Assembly: GCA_039090855.1 (NCBI GenBank)
Contig: CM077022.1
Location: 75,602,971 to 75,666,970, forward strand
Length of the DNA stretch: 64,000 nt
Reading direction: 5' to 3'
DNA from: Macrothele yani
Taxonomy: Eukaryota; Arthropoda; Arachnida; Araneae; Macrothelidae
A model generated the notes under the pieces. It did no database searches, was not told the origin of the DNA, and worked only from the letters and a program-made list of their open reading frames with translations. Positions within the stretch are counted from its first letter, which is position 1; every line of letters begins with the position of its first letter. The translations under genes were made by a program, and so were the position numbers. Of this stretch, positions 31,770 to 43,560 are shown in pieces.

Positions 31770-31860
31770 GCAAAGAGTACTGGACAAGAGCTTTTTGATC
31801 AAGTTTGTGATTCCTTGAAATTAAATGACGCAAAACTTTTTGGTTTTGCTCTTCTAATTG
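31770..31860 (+). CDS. ex: ex/FRMD6-family FERM, coding exon 2
   Basis: 91 bases: acceptor ...TTACTTCAG ends at 31769 and donor GTAAAA begins at 31861. It enters in phase 0 and leaves after one base of a codon. It encodes AKSTGQELFDQVCDSLKLND followed by AKLFGFALLI, the helix and 'LFGF' strand of the F1 lobe. The segment 'QVCD.LKL.D..LFG' is characteristic of this FERM family. Intron 1 before it is 8966 bp and full of transposons. Confidence 0.92.
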
Positions 31861-32347
31861 GTAAAAATATTTTCAGTGTTCAATTCAAGTTTTTATGCTG
31901 TATATATTATTATAGGTTACTTTGTATTAAATAACTGATTTGTTTACTGGTGAACACTATTATTAATATTGATATCATTTTTTGAAAATACATATGAAAT
32001 CAGCACTTAACTACAGATCTGAGTGTCATAAATTTTCCATCACTCAGTCATATACAATCGTGGCCAAAAGTCCTGCACCAGTAGACCGAAAGTCAATTTT
32101 TGATGTTTGAAGTCAACTTATACAGTGCAATGGTAAAGTCAGGAATACATATTATACATCATTTTAAAGGAAATTTTATGCTGAAATCAAATATTTTAAA
32201 AGAATGTTATTACCAGTAATAGAAGTGAAGTTACAAGCAAAAATGTGCAAGTGAGGAAACACAAATCCAGTTCTGAAAAAGTGTTTGCACCCCTCTAATC
32301 CACTATAGTTTTCTCTGACGTCTGCTAGTGAGATATAAAAGGATGTA

Positions 32348-33890
32348 CACTGGCGTGCAAAAATTAAGGACGAGACGGTTTTTCGAATGTAACGTTACGC
32401 AAAAGTGCTCCACATCGACTCAAATCATACCATAAGAACCCCAAGATGTAAGAATATGGGACAAGTTAGCAAAACCGTCCAAACAAGGAATCCAAAGGAT
32501 ACAAAGGCACTTTATTGAAAAGGTAGCTTCGAGCACAACTGGACAGAAGATAGAAACATCCATGTGACAGGTGGCTGCCAAGAAAAATCCAGTCTTTAGT
32601 AGGGGATATGATCACCCCTGACTGCGTTGCAGGATTTACGTCTGTCCATGCTGAGGACGAGGTTGTCAAGGAGCTGTTGAGGCATCGCGGCTCATTCCCT
32701 TTGTAGCGCCAATCGCAGCTGCGGAATCGTTGCTGGCGGCTCGTGACGTGCTGCTAAGCGTCTCCTGAGAAAGTCCCACACGTGTTCGATTGGTTTTAGG
32801 TCCGGGGACCTTGCGGGCCAATCCATGTGTTGAATATTTTCATTCTCCAACAGCTCTGCGACAGCCATTGTGCGATGAGGTGTAGCGTTGTCATCCATGA
32901 GGAGGAACTCAGGACCCACAGCACCTCTAAACAGACGTACGTGAGGCAGGAGAACCTCAGTACAATAGCGGACACCAGTGACTGAACCTCTTTGGAAGAT
33001 GTGAAGATCAGTACGGCTACCAAGCATGATACCGCCCCAAACGAGAACTCCGCCACCTCCAAACCGGTGCCTTTCGATGATGTTGGAGGTGTGATTGCAT
33101 GTTCCCTGCTCTCTCCAGATGTGTATACGTCCAGAATCGCTCGTTAGACTAAATCGGCTCTCGTCCGTAAAGAGAACTCAACCCCATTGCTGATGTGTCC
33201 AGTTCTTGTGTTCCTGGCACCACAGAAACCGCCGTCTCCGATGAGCAGGCGTTAATGGCACACACCGTACTGGTCGTCGTGCAAATACACCACCTTTGTG
33301 CAGCCTCCTGGACACAGTAAAACGCGATAATGGATGTCCAGTTGTCTGTTGTATGTGCCTTGCGATTTCTCCCGCTGTCTGCCGTCTGTCTCTTCTCGCC
33401 TGTAGGACAATATACCAGTCGCCCGCCGCCGTGGTTGCTCATGGACAACCACGGCTAAACTCTCGGACAGCTGTTCCTGTCGTTTGAAATGCTCTCCAAG
33501 CTCGTGAAACGATGCTGTGAGCTATCCGGAACTCCTCGGCCACACTAGTCACACTTCGACCTTCTTCCAACTTCCCAATGACACGACCTCGGGTAAAGTC
33601 ATCCAGATGTCGTCTACTGGATTGCCTGTTGGCCATATCACATGGTGGCAGCATCTCGACATCGTTCAAACTGATGTACATCGTGCAATAGCTTTCACCC
33701 GAATTGCTGAGCGTACACCGCCCGTGTGCTTTATACCCTTCCGACCCCCCACGTCATGCTGCATATATGCGCATGCCTTACCATACTGAGCCCTAGTCTA
33801 CCTCTTGAGTGGTCTTTCGGTTCGTTCTGCCTGCTTGTTCCGCTCTTATGCTAATTTCTCCTCTTCATCCTTAATTTTTGCACACCAGTG
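32348..33890 (-). mobile_element. Nested Tc1-family transposon
   Basis: Ends CACTGGCGTGCAAAAATTAA at 32348 and the complement ending 33890, with TA at 32346-32347 and 33891-33892. At 1543 bp it is the same family as the element at 646-2189 by length and protein. It inserted into the Tc1 at 32055-35315 and is therefore younger. Confidence 0.93.
32602..33636 (-). pseudogene. Tc1 transposase, frameshifted
   Basis: On the - strand it starts MANRQSSRRHLDDFTRGRVI (33636), as in the 906-1889 relative. It continues with 'SVTSVAEEFRIAHSIVSRAW' keeping the Trp lost there, a frameshift near 33440, 'RRLHKGGVFARRPV', a further frame change, and 'SNERFW' where the first Asp region has decayed. Further on are 'GGGVLVWGGI', 'LLMDDNATPHRTMAV' (second Asp), 'ARSPDLKPIEHVWDFL' (Glu) and a TGA for Trp near 32692, followed by 'MPQQLLDNLVLSM'. 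Several lesions make it inactive. Confidence 0.92.
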
Positions 33891-33978
33891 TAGAATCGTC
33901 TGCTGAATTAGAACGCAGCTGCTTGTAGTCAGTTGATGGAAGTTTATGCAGAATTCCTGGTGATATTTGAATTTCGGA

Positions 33979-34990
33979 ATGTCAAAGACCCGAAAATTGG
34001 TCCTGCCTCTTCAAACTTGGGCAAAAATTATTACTTTGCATGAACTTGGATTCAGTAGTCGTAAAATTGCTGTTAAATGTGGCTGTGATCATTCCACTGT
34101 CTTGCGCACCATTAAAAGAGTTGCAGAAACAGGATGTGTGGGAAAAATAAAAAGAACAGGTTGACCAAGACTGTGTACTGAATGTGATGATTGCATGTTG
34201 ATTCGTCACTCCTTAAAATCAAGGTTTAAAACAGCCACTGATTTAAGAAATGAGTGGGAGAATGAAGTAGGCATTATTGCATCTGCATGTACGTACATTT
34301 TGTCGTAGGTTACAAGAAAATGGACTGACAGCACGAAAAGCTGCACAAAAACCTTTCCTTACTGAACAACAATGGCTCAAAAGAATTGCTGGGGCCAAGG
34401 CAAACAAGAATTGGACTGTTGATGAATGGAAAAATGTTATTTTCAGTGATGAAACAACTGTTATCATTTCCGCTAATAATAGAAATAATTATGTATGTGG
34501 TCGGGCTGGTGGAAGTTATAAGGCATGCTGCATCCAGCCAACAATCGAGCACCCACATTCGGTAATGTTATGGTCCTGTATTTCAGCCAATGGTGTTGGC
34601 TGTCTGCACATGGTTGATGGCACATTGAATGGATCAAAATATGTGGATATTTTAGAGTCCAAACTGCTACCATCTGCATAAGACATGGGTTTGCAGAATT
34701 TTATCTTTCAGAACGATAACGCGCCATGTCATCGGTCAAAGTTGGTTGAAGAGTGGTTTAATCAAAAAGTTATAAGAAAACTTCAGTGACCGTCACCGTA
34801 TCTTAATCCCATAGAGAATCTGTGGGTGAGATTGAATCAAAAGGTCTGTCAACAAGGACCCACATCTAAACCAGTCTGTAAGGGCAGTATGGCACTGTGT
34901 TATCACCAATGGACAACTAGAGAAGCTCATTAGTTCCATGCCAAGAAGGTGCACTTTATTACTAAGAAACCGTGGTTATCCAATTAAATA
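33979..34990 (+). pseudogene. Transposase of the outer Tc1 element
   Basis: It starts MSKTRKLVLPLQTWAKIITL (33979) with the HTH 'GFSSRKIAVKCGCDHSTVLR' and breaks at a stop after 'GKIKRTG'. It shifts frame near 34300 and then runs open as 'FCRRLQENGLTARKAAQKPF', 'NWTVDEWKNVIFSDETTVII' (first Asp), 'HSVMLWSCISANGVG', 'FQNDNAPCHRSKLVEEWF' (second Asp), a stop, and 'YLNPIENLWVRLNQK' (Glu). The three catalytic residues are recognisable, but stops and a frameshift inactivate it. Confidence 0.9.
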
Positions 34991-35319
34991 TTAAAGCATA
35001 TTTTGCTTGTTGGTAAGTTATTTCAAGTGTCCTGCAAGTTTCACTAATGTACTGAACAGTAATTTTACGTTAAGTGCATTGTACACTAAGTTCACTATTT
35101 GTTGCTTTTTATGACTAGACGCTGTACTTTTGCTTGTAACTTCACTTTTATTACTGATAATAACATTCTGTAAAAATATTTGAATTCAGCATAAAATTTC
35201 CTTTAGAATGATGTATAATATGTATTCCTGACTTTACCATTACTCTGTATAAGTTGACTTCTAACATCAAAAATTGACTTTCGGTCTACTGGTACAGGAC
35301 TTTTGGCCACGACTGTAAT

Positions 35320-36580
35320 CCAGTTTTGCTTCACATTTTTGTTGTGTGATGTACTTGTTTCTTCTGAATATGCGGAAGAACAGAGATATCATAAAGTTGT
35401 AGTTTCACAGCAGCTTAGGATTCTTTTTAGCCATTTTCAATGTAAATACTTGGCCGTAATTGGTGTGCCTGGAGTAGCATGTTTTTGAATTTTTGTATTG
35501 ACTAGCCTCGCTGAACATTCTCTTGAGTTTCTCATAGACAGTGGTGAAAAACATGAACCATATTCATCAGTCAGCTGAAAATGTCACTTGTTAGAGGTTT
35601 TGGCATGTGCGATACCAAAGGTAATGAACTTTGTGGCACACATTTTGCTTGACAGTGTATGGTTTACCCTAATATTTTTTGTGGGATATTATTTGCTGCA
35701 GTGTTCTGGGAGGTCTCAGAGTCACATAGAAAATTTGTTTCACTGATTGGCTACCATCTACTGATGCATTTCAACCTTCACAAGTAACAGTCTCATAAAA
35801 ACAAATTAGTCTTAAGAAAAACATAGTTTGAAACTTACATTTTGACTTATTCTTTCCTGTTTCTTAGTACAGTAAAATCTCATTTATCGAATCTAATTGT
35901 GACAACGGTACCATTGGAAAAGCGAAAATTCCATATAATCGAGAACACACTGTATAGGTTACCAGTCATTGCTGATTAAGAGAAATTTAACGCAATATAA
36001 ATTGGTTTATAAATTGAACTTATAAAATATGTGTATGTCAATATACGTACCTAATATGTACTGCATATACATGTATGTATCCATAGCATGCAATAACTTA
36101 TTTGCATGGCTTTTATACTAGTTTAAATGGAAGTTTTTGTTGGCATAGTTTTAGGAGATGAATATATTACTGACCACTTACAAGCTTTCAATCTAATGTA
36201 AAACCAACAGCAAGAAAAAAGTAGAGACAGTGAGCTGAGGGTTTGTTAGGTTCATCCTACTGTTAGCTGGTGTTTCTTTTCATATCTTTCTGACTTCTGA
36301 TTAGTTGGTGTCTGAATGGTTGAAGAGGGAGATAAGGAAACAAAAATGTTATGTGACCTTGATACTTGACCACTACTGAGCATGAGTGGAAAATTAATAA
36401 AAATTAAAAAAATCACACCTAACTTGTGAGGTGTCCCTTAACTGAGAGCTCCAGATAAATGACATCGGTTAAAAACTTCATGGATTTTTTCCTGAAAAAT
36501 CCACAAGTTCAAGTTCACATCCATAATAATGTAAACATTAATGTAACATTGTTACATTAATACTTACATTATTTACATGG
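35320..36580. other. ex intron 2, no gene recognised
   Basis: AT-rich. 'CAGTAAAATCTCATTTATCG' at about 35870 resembles a pogo/Tigger end, but no partner end was found. No coding features. Confidence 0.4.
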
Positions 36581-36584
36581 TATA

Positions 36585-37395
36585 ATGATTACATATAATT
36601 TGTGGGAAAAACTCTGTTACTCGCATTTAGTATTCAATGACATAGCCATAAGTTACTGTAATATATATATATATGCATTGGTAGTATTGCTTGCGAATTC
36701 AATTAAATCAAGTTTTTTTCATTACATACTATTGCTTGATGTTGAACTATCCCCTTCACATTGCCGTTGTGGTGGTAAAAGTTTTCACAGTCCGTAGTTA
36801 CTTGAGGGAGTCTTGGATGGAATGATAGACAATATGCTGTGTATAGTAAGACTTATTTTTTTCAGTTAAGTAAAATTTCGAAAAAGAAAGAAAAAATAAG
36901 GTCCTGAATTGAATTTCCAAAAATGTTTAGACTTTGATATTCTAAAAGCAAACAATGAGGAAATGAAACAAAGTTTAACATACCAATAGAATATTGAGGT
37001 GAGCAAGGTAAAATCACAGAAAAGGATACAAAAAATAATCTTAGTCTCTTGGCTATGTTCACCAATCAAACTTTTTGAGGTTGTTAAGAAATGTTGATAT
37101 TGTAAAAAACAAGCAATGAGCAATGACAGCCCATTGTCTACTATCCAAGACCCCTTCATGTAACTACAGACCCATGAAAACTTTGGTGATGGCAACGACA
37201 ATGTGAAATGAGAAGTTCAACATCAAGCAATGGTATGTAATGAAATCTTGATTTAATTGGATTAGCAAGCAATAATACCAATCCAATGCATATGTATCAC
37301 AGTAACTTATGGCTATGTCTTTGAATACTAAACACGAGTAACAGTGTTGTAAATGGTGAAATAACATTGAGTTTTTTCACAAATTATATATGATC
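36585..37395. repeat. Long inverted repeat (~250-bp arms)
   Basis: Left arm 36585-36840 and right arm 37120-37395 are reverse complements at moderate identity, e.g. 'CATAGCCATAAGTTACTGTA', 'TTGATGTTGAAC', 'GTCTTGG'. The loop is about 300 bp (36841-37119). The ORFs on both arms ('DIAISYC') are the same non-coding repeat read twice. Probably an old foldback element in ex intron 2; it has no transposase. Confidence 0.78.
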
Positions 37396-37739
37396 AAAAT
37401 TCTTCTTTCCAGTCACTTTTGAAACATCAAGCTTATAGTCTCTTAGGTTAGTTTCTCCTGATACAAATGCATGCAGTGTGATAATGGAACTGAAAGGGGC
37501 ATTCTATTCTATACTTTATGAAGGTCATAAGTTAGCCAGGAACTAGTGATAGTTTTGAATTATTAAAGTAAAACAGACTGCTGAGCAATGTGTTAGGCAT
37601 CATACTGTGTTAGGGAGCTATCATATGCAAAGGTAGTGGCTACCTCATGATGTAGCAGTAAATAAGTGTAAAAAATTTTTTCCATGGAAAACTGTTCTAA
37701 TGACTTTCATGCTAAGTACAAACACTTATCTTGGTTTTA

Positions 37740-37773
<34 letters not shown>

Positions 37774-38190
37774 GAATCAGCTCTGTAGATAAAAATGCAA
37801 ATGTAATACGTTTTTTGATTTGCTTTTCTACTTTTTTTTATTTTCTATACAATTTTCTGATTTGGTGCAAGACTTTTTGTTTATCCTATTAACTTTTAGA
37901 TCTATTATTCGATGTGACGATTCACAGGCATCATCATTATCTTTTCACATCTGTGTACACTGTACATAGTAATCTTAGGTATTCAGACATATGCTTAAAA
38001 ACTAAAACTTTCTTTCCATTGCAAGATATGATGAGGTTATAATTATCACACTTCAAAATGGATTTATAACTCATTTTATGTGTGATTTGTATGTATTGTT
38101 TAGTTACCATATGTTGCAAATATCAATGTAATTTATGTTTTGTGTGTTAAATCTTCATATTAAATTTCATTTATTTACTTTTTTTTTCAG
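37396..38190. other. ex intron 2, no gene; (TG)n
   Basis: Microsatellite (TG)15 at 37742-37772. The rest is AT-rich intron ending in the exon 3 acceptor. Confidence 0.6.
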
Positions 38191-38270
38191 ATGGTGATTT
38201 CCACTTTCTTGATCTCAGTTTGAAAGTATCAAAATATGCTCCTAAAAGCTGGAAAACTGTTAATGAAAAT
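38191..38270 (+). CDS. ex: ex/FRMD6-family FERM, coding exon 3
   Basis: 80 bases, acceptor TTTTTTTCAG (ending 38190) and donor GTAAGG (38271). The first two bases complete an Asp codon begun in exon 2. It encodes DGDFHFLDLSLKVSKYAPKS plus WKTVNEN. The 'LSKYAPKSWK' motif near the end of F1 is strongly conserved in Expanded and FRMD6. It leaves in phase 0. Intron 2 is 6330 bp. Confidence 0.93.
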
Positions 38271-38360
38271 GTAAGGTTCTGAATGTGTCATGTTGTGTGT
38301 AATAACTAACAGTTTAATTATTACAACGTATGCATTAGTTTACGTTTAAATATTTTTCAG

Positions 38361-38440
38361 GATCTGAACAGAACTGGAATTCCATCAGTTGTGTTTCATT
38401 TCAGAGTGCAGTTCTATATTGACTGTCACCTCCTTGTAAG
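38361..38440 (+). CDS. ex: ex/FRMD6-family FERM, coding exon 4
   Basis: 80 bases after a 90-bp intron (38271-38360), acceptor ATATTTTTCAG and donor GTAAGA (38441). It encodes DLNRTGIPSVVFHFRVQFYI then DCHLLV and two bases of an Arg codon. 'FHFRVQFYI' is the F1-to-F2 junction strand typical of FERM domains. This is the only short intron in the visible gene. Confidence 0.93.
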
Positions 38441-38619
38441 GTAAGACAATTTAGTCATGCATAATCATTCCATCAAATAAATAAATAAATAAATGTGTTT
38501 AGGTATAATTATTTTCTCATAGATATTTAGGGATCTCCTTGCATAAAGCTTCGTCAATACATGTTTTGTGTCAACAAATTTAACTTTATTATAGTTATAC
38601 TAGTTGAAAGCTGGACAAT

Positions 38620-38850
38620 ATTGACAGAAAAAATAAGATATGTAGAGTAATTTTTTAATAATTAGATGTCCTTTTTGTTTTTGATGCCCAAATGTGAAAG
38701 TATGTTTCATGAACATTACAACAATAAAAAAAGTATATTGGTTGAAGCAGGGATTCGACAGTTAAAACAACTAGTGCTCTTTCCACTGTGCCACCAAAGT
38801 GAGACAAACGTTCAGATGTTCTGACAAAAGAAATTATATTGTTTTAGATG
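38620..38850 (+). repeat. Interspersed repeat copy (empty site of the 51808-52323 insertion)
   Basis: The sequence 'AAGATATGTAGAGTAATTTT ... ACATTACAACAATAAAAAAAGTATATT ... ACCAAAGTGAGACAAACGTT' recurs at 51660-52430. There, a 516-bp element interrupts it just after 'GTATATTAGT'. This copy is uninterrupted. The family is unclassified; a tRNA-like 'CACTGTGCCACCAAAGTG' hints at SINE origin. Confidence 0.75.
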
Positions 38851-38939
38851 AATGTTAAGTACTGCAGAATAACACAATTTCGTTCCTACAGATTCAAGGG
38901 TATTTATTGGGGTACAAATGTATTGTATAAATAGCCATA

Positions 38940-39153
38940 GGAAACTCTTTAAGTCATCCCGGAGGATAAGTGGTCCAAAGCACTGGTTTCTGGCAAGCCA
39001 TCTAAGCCCCAAATGAGGCATAGGTAGTGCACCTACCCTACAACACTGGCTGTTTCCCCTGCCTGAAACCAGTGGCCATAAATTTGAGATGGGTGACTGT
39101 TTATAGCCCTAACAGTTGCCCATGGTGGTCATTAAACTGAAAAAAAAAAAGTA
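38940..39153 (+). mobile_element. tRNA-derived SINE (family 1), diverged
   Basis: Begins 'TCATCCCGGAGGATAAGTGG' (decayed tRNA-like head), with body 'CTGAAACCAGTGGCCATAAA', 'TTGCCCATGGTGGTCATTAA' and a poly-A tail. It lies in ex intron 4. Confidence 0.85.
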
Positions 39154-39159
39154 ATAATT

Positions 39160-40250
39160 TTTGTCTCTTATTCATGTATAATCTGAGTTTTGAAATTTGT
39201 AAGTAAATTCTGTGTACTAATATTTTTTGCTTACCAAATATTGGTTGGTTTGTGCAGAGAAAGAGAGGTGGCAGTATGATCCTTACACCTCTCCTTTTTT
39301 GTATTGAGTTCTGATTCAACTTATGGTGTTTAGGACTGCATTCTTGGAATAGAAATGCCATAATCTTCATCCACATGCTTAACCCCTCAGAAAAATTGAA
39401 AATTATCATACCTTCATCCACATCTGATTTCTATCGGAAGTATGTTACCATATATCCACCCAGAATAACACATTTCCAAGCAACCAAATCAATGGAACCC
39501 AAACAATCAATAAGATTATTATGGTTGATGTTTCCTTATTGTAGCAACCATTCCATACAGATAACAGGATCCAGGTCAGTTTTTGAAAATAATGCAGTAG
39601 AATTTCAATTAAATTTACTGAGGGATTAGCCTCGCAAATGTTTGCATTTCCGTGCCTAAAACAATGAGCTCAATATTCCTGCCATGTATCTCTCTCTGAA
39701 GACTTTTTCATTGATTCCAATGGTTGAACTGAATGTTTCTTTAGAACAAGTTATTATTTTATATTATTCTCATTTAAACTCTGAAACCATACCCATTCAG
39801 CTTCTATTGTATTTTGGATCATTAAAAACCTCAGTGAACTTTCACTAGTCATTCTTGCCTTTTCAGTTAGTGATTATGCATGGTGTTCTTTAGTCATATT
39901 TTGTTTGTTTCGTAAAGTTTCACAAACTAACCAACTATTATTTTTTATTCATTACATTGGATCATTTTAACCATGTTGTTACCATACAGTAGTGATTGAA
40001 ACTGGGAGCTGAGCAAAAGTGTTGTTGATTCTAGAAAATGTGATCGGCAATGCAGAAATATACCTGTTATTGGTGTGGATAGTGCTCAAAAGCACCTTGA
40101 TGATCCAAGTTATTTTACTTATATTCTTGTTTATTTTGGCATCATGCATTCATATATCCATAAACAAACTGAACAGCCATAGTGACATTATACAGTGTGG
40201 TATGACTCTTGTATGAGTAGAAAGCCTTTTCGATTAAACATTATGCGCAC
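39160..40250. other. ex intron 4, no gene recognised
   Basis: Frames at 39101-39421 (-) and 39375-39629 (+) have no domain I recognise and overlap antisense. Confidence 0.45.
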
Positions 40251-40254
40251 ACAT

Positions 40255-40535
40255 CATCTACTGCCAACACAGAAAGCATTCACACACTTAAGCAGGAGGT
40301 TTTTAGTTGGACCGTAATTTGTGAAGACCTTCCACAGAAGTAGCTTGTTCACTTGGTCATAAGCTTTCTTCCAGTCTATAAAGGCAGCAAAAACTTTCCT
40401 AGCAACAGACAAATGCTTTTCAGTCATCATGTGTAATGCAAAAATTTGGTTAGTGCAGCTCATACCAGACATAAAACCGCTCTATAGCTCCCACACCTTC
40501 TCTGACATAAAGCATTGTTCCTTGTCAATGATACA
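40255..40535 (-). pseudogene. LINE reverse-transcriptase fragment
   Basis: On the - strand it reads 'KEQCFMSEKVWEL', a stop, 'SGMSCTNQIFALHMMTEKHL' and 'VFAAFIDWKKAYDQVNKLLL'. The last segment is RT motif A (first catalytic Asp in FIDW). The family differs from the intact RTE (which has FIDYEKAFDSV). Truncated on both sides. Confidence 0.8.
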
Positions 40536-40554
40536 TACCATATCACTAAGCTGT

Positions 40555-40935
40555 TATCTGAGATTCAGAGGTTAGCTCCACAAAGAAATACAAACTACCA
40601 GATAAATGTTTTAACTGGTTATTTACTTTCTGTTGCCATATCAAACTTTTCCATTTACAGCGATCTTGGCACACACCTCAGGCTTCACTGACATTCTTCT
40701 CCTGATGTACACAAGACCTTCCATACTTCATACTCATAATTTTTTTTGTCATGCAGACACTCCTGAATCTGATCCTTCCATGGCTTTCTTGGCCTTCTTC
40801 TGCCTTTCCTTCCTGCCACTGGGGCTAAAAAAATTTTTCTTAGTAAGCATCTCATCGCTGATTCTTTCAACATGGCCAAACCACCAAAGAATATTAATCT
40901 CCACCTTGTTAACAACATTTTCCTTGACATTAGAA
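40555..40935 (-). pseudogene. LINE C-terminal end and 3' UTR fragment
   Basis: On the - strand, 'NKVEINILWWFGHVERISDE' is followed by 'GRRRPRKPWKDQIQECLHDK' and a 3' UTR. It is the same repeat that forms the palindrome at 27040-28205. It lies next to the RT fragment at 40255 in a rearranged order (C-terminus before RT on the - strand), so the two pieces were not one collinear insertion. Confidence 0.8.
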
Positions 40936-40939
40936 AATG

Positions 40940-41285
40940 ATCTTTCCAAACAGTTTTTATGGTGCACTGATTCTTGTTTCTCATCGATAAGTAGGAGCCA
41001 TAAAATCCTAACTGGATGGAGGTAGCTGTGAAACAGAACATAGCTAGAATACAGTACCAACATTTTAGTAAACTATTAACAGAAATGTAAATATTTAAAG
41101 GTCTGTAAAAATTGCTGCAACCACCATCATCATCTCTCACCTGTGCATGAGATAGTGATGATGCATATACCAATGTATTGCACAAGCATGTTTTTGTGAC
41201 ATGCCACTAAAAGAAATAATGACAATAAATAGATTGTTTTACAATAAACTTTTTTTTTAATCTATTTACTAGATTTTCTGCCTCT
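40940..41285. other. ex intron 4 spacer
   Basis: No feature recognised. Confidence 0.4.
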
Positions 41286-41289
41286 AACA

Positions 41290-42500
41290 CACTCTCACTG
41301 GCCAAACTTTTATTTAGTATTGTATAGGGCCACCTTTGTAGTGAATCACAGCAAGTATGCAACATGGTGTGGATTCTATTAAGTGCTTGAGTTCATTTGG
41401 GTCCTTTGATAGCCATTCCTGCAGCAAAATTTCATGCAATTCTGTTAGTGTTGACTGAAGAAGACATCAACACCGAATAGCTTTTTCCAGCAAGTCTCAC
41501 TCATTTTCAATAGGATTGAGATCAAGGAACTGTTGAGGTCAAGGGAGTTGATAAAAGCTCATCAAACCATTTCTCAAACTCATCAAACCATTCTTGCATG
41601 ACTGGCATGATGTGCTGTTGCATTGTCATACATAAAAATGTCATCACATATAGGAAACAAGTGTAACATTTCAGGGTGCACTTAGTTTGCTACCACACTT
41701 GGGTATTCCTTGGGTATCATAATATTTTCCACTGGTATCAGTGAATACAGTCCATACCAACAGAACATCCCCTGTAGATAGCATGACACCACCTCTAGAT
41801 GCTTGGATTGTGCTCACAATGAATACCAATTTCATTGTTTCATGAGGTTCTTGCCACACTCTGCTGATCATCAGTGCAAAACAGTGTATGGCACAATTAT
41901 TCTGACCTCATCACCATCTTCCATTGCCCTTCTGTCTATTCGTGGTGTTCTCAGTACCACTGTAAGCAATTTTTTTCTATTTTATGCCAAGGCAAGTAGC
42001 TTCCAAATGGGCAGATGACTTCTGAGACACAATTTCTTGAACTGCCTGTGCATGGTTCAGATTAAATTGGGCTGTCTCTGGCCATGGTTGAATTCAGCAG
42101 TCACTTGCTGTGCACTGGAAGACTGGTGTACTTTTGTACAATCCTGTTCACAGCACAATGGTCAACATCTTTTAGACTAGTTTCCTAGCCAAATTCTTTT
42201 TGGATATAGAAGATCTGCTTGTCTTCCAGTCACTAAACACCTCTGAAATGGTATCTTGTGAGAAACCAGTAATTTATTTTGTTAATCATGGCTTCTGCTA
42301 AATGTGCACCTACAATTAGACCTTTTGTTTTCCCATGTTTACATGAGTTACTGCAACCAAATAATTTGCACTCTCTTCATAAAAGGCAAGGTGAAATGTC
42401 ATCAACCCATGTAACTGTTACATTTGCATATATTAGTGTTTATTGTCTGTGACTGTCTTATAAATGATAATACTTTTTTGGCTAGTTTGTGTTTGTGTAG
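41290..42500 (-). mobile_element. Decayed Tc1-family transposon
   Basis: On the - strand the transposase reads 'SRVWQEPHETMKLVFIVSTI' with 'QASRGGVM', then 'DDIFMYDNATAHHASHARMV' (second Asp) and 'FLDLNPIENE' (Glu). Frame changes and stops are throughout. Weak inverted ends 'CACTGGCCAAACTTTT' (about 41297) and the complement of 'ACTTTTTTGGCTAGTTTGTG' region (about 42490) delimit it roughly. Confidence 0.75.
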
Positions 42501-42540
42501 TACTTCCTTGATCATTAATTGCCGATTTCATTCCTTTTAA

Positions 42541-43137
42541 CATGGTTCGTACGCTCCTTGAAAGTACTTGAAAAAGTTTAAGACTGTAAATAGTACTTGA
42601 AAAAAAATTGTTTTGTTTTTTAAGTATGAAATAGCACGTGTTTATACTTAAAAAACAATGTTTTTTTTATATATATGAAATAGCATGTGTAAATATTTGT
42701 TGTGCTAAAAAGTTGTATAGGAGATTTCTGTGTTCCGATAACACCAAGCTGATCAAATAGCACAGAACTTGCATTGAACTCAGGGAGTGTGTGGACAGCT
42801 GGTACCTTGGCTACAACATCACTATGGAGTAAAACATCAGCCATGGGAGTAAAATAAGTGGAATGATGTGTTCGTGAATCGTGATGGGCTTCTTCTGACT
42901 GGGGTTAGGGAGGCGTTCTTGCTGGAGGGGGAATACGAAAATAATGTACCCTTTCAAAATATTCCACAAAATAAAATGATTTTGAAAAACACCAAAACAG
43001 AGAGGAAATAATAATGGTTTGAACTCGCTAAAATACTTACCTATTAAGCGATTGACAGCACACAGTATGATAATTCGATTTTATAAAGTCTTTGAAAAGT
43101 GCTTGAATTTATTTGGCTTGGGAAGGTATGAACCTTG
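42541..43137. mobile_element. hAT-like MITE
   Basis: Ends CATGGTTCGTACGCTCCTTG (42541) and the complement CAAGGTTCATACCTTCCC from 43137. The interior repeats 'AAGTACTTGAAAAA' and ends 'AAAGTGCTTGAATTT'. Ends of the type 'C(A)xGGTTCxTACxCTCCTTGAAA' are common in arthropod hAT derivatives. The 8-bp duplication is not resolved (TTTAA lies on both sides). No transposase. Confidence 0.6.
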
Positions 43138-43560
43138 TTTAATCAACCTTATTATGCAGCCAGATTTTCACAGAAGATAACATCTGTGCAGGTAATCTTT
43201 CATCTCTGACAGTACACACACACACACGCCACAAAACACATCAATGTGTGCTCATTAACTTTTTCTTTTACCTAAGAAGTGCCAAGCTCAGTTGTAATTT
43301 TTACACTGCTAATTTCGTTTTGTTAGTGAATCCACCAGTTTGCTGTTGAGTTAGGTGAGTTGAGGTTGTTAGGTTAGTTGAATTGAGTTGAGTTAATTGA
43401 TTTGATCAATTTAATACAACTACCATTTTATCAAGATTTGAAGCTAGGAATTTAGAAGGCACCTGCAGGAAACTGTAAATTGGAAATTTTAACAAAAGAA
43501 AAAATATCAGAAACAAGATTTAGGACTGTTGAAGGGAAAGCATTTCAGACTTCGTCATTA
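43138..43560. other. ex intron 4 spacer
   Basis: Contains a (CA)n patch near 43214-43226. No gene recognised. Confidence 0.45.

Larger units (their letters stand above)
32055..35315 (+). mobile_element. Tc1-family transposon with ~200-bp TIRs, carrying a nested Tc1
   Basis: Ends CAATCGTGGCCAAAAGTCCT (32055) and the complement ending 35315 (CAGTCGTGGCCAAAAGTCCT), with TA at 32053-32054 and 35316-35317. Inverted similarity extends about 200 bp in from each end. Another Tc1 (32348-33890) inserted into its leader. The element without the insert is about 1.7 kb. It lies in ex intron 2. Confidence 0.92.

Noticed and set aside
36585..37367. Small membrane-protein-like ORFs on both strands
   Set aside because: They are the same inverted-repeat sequence read from each arm; hydrophobicity reflects T-rich DNA.
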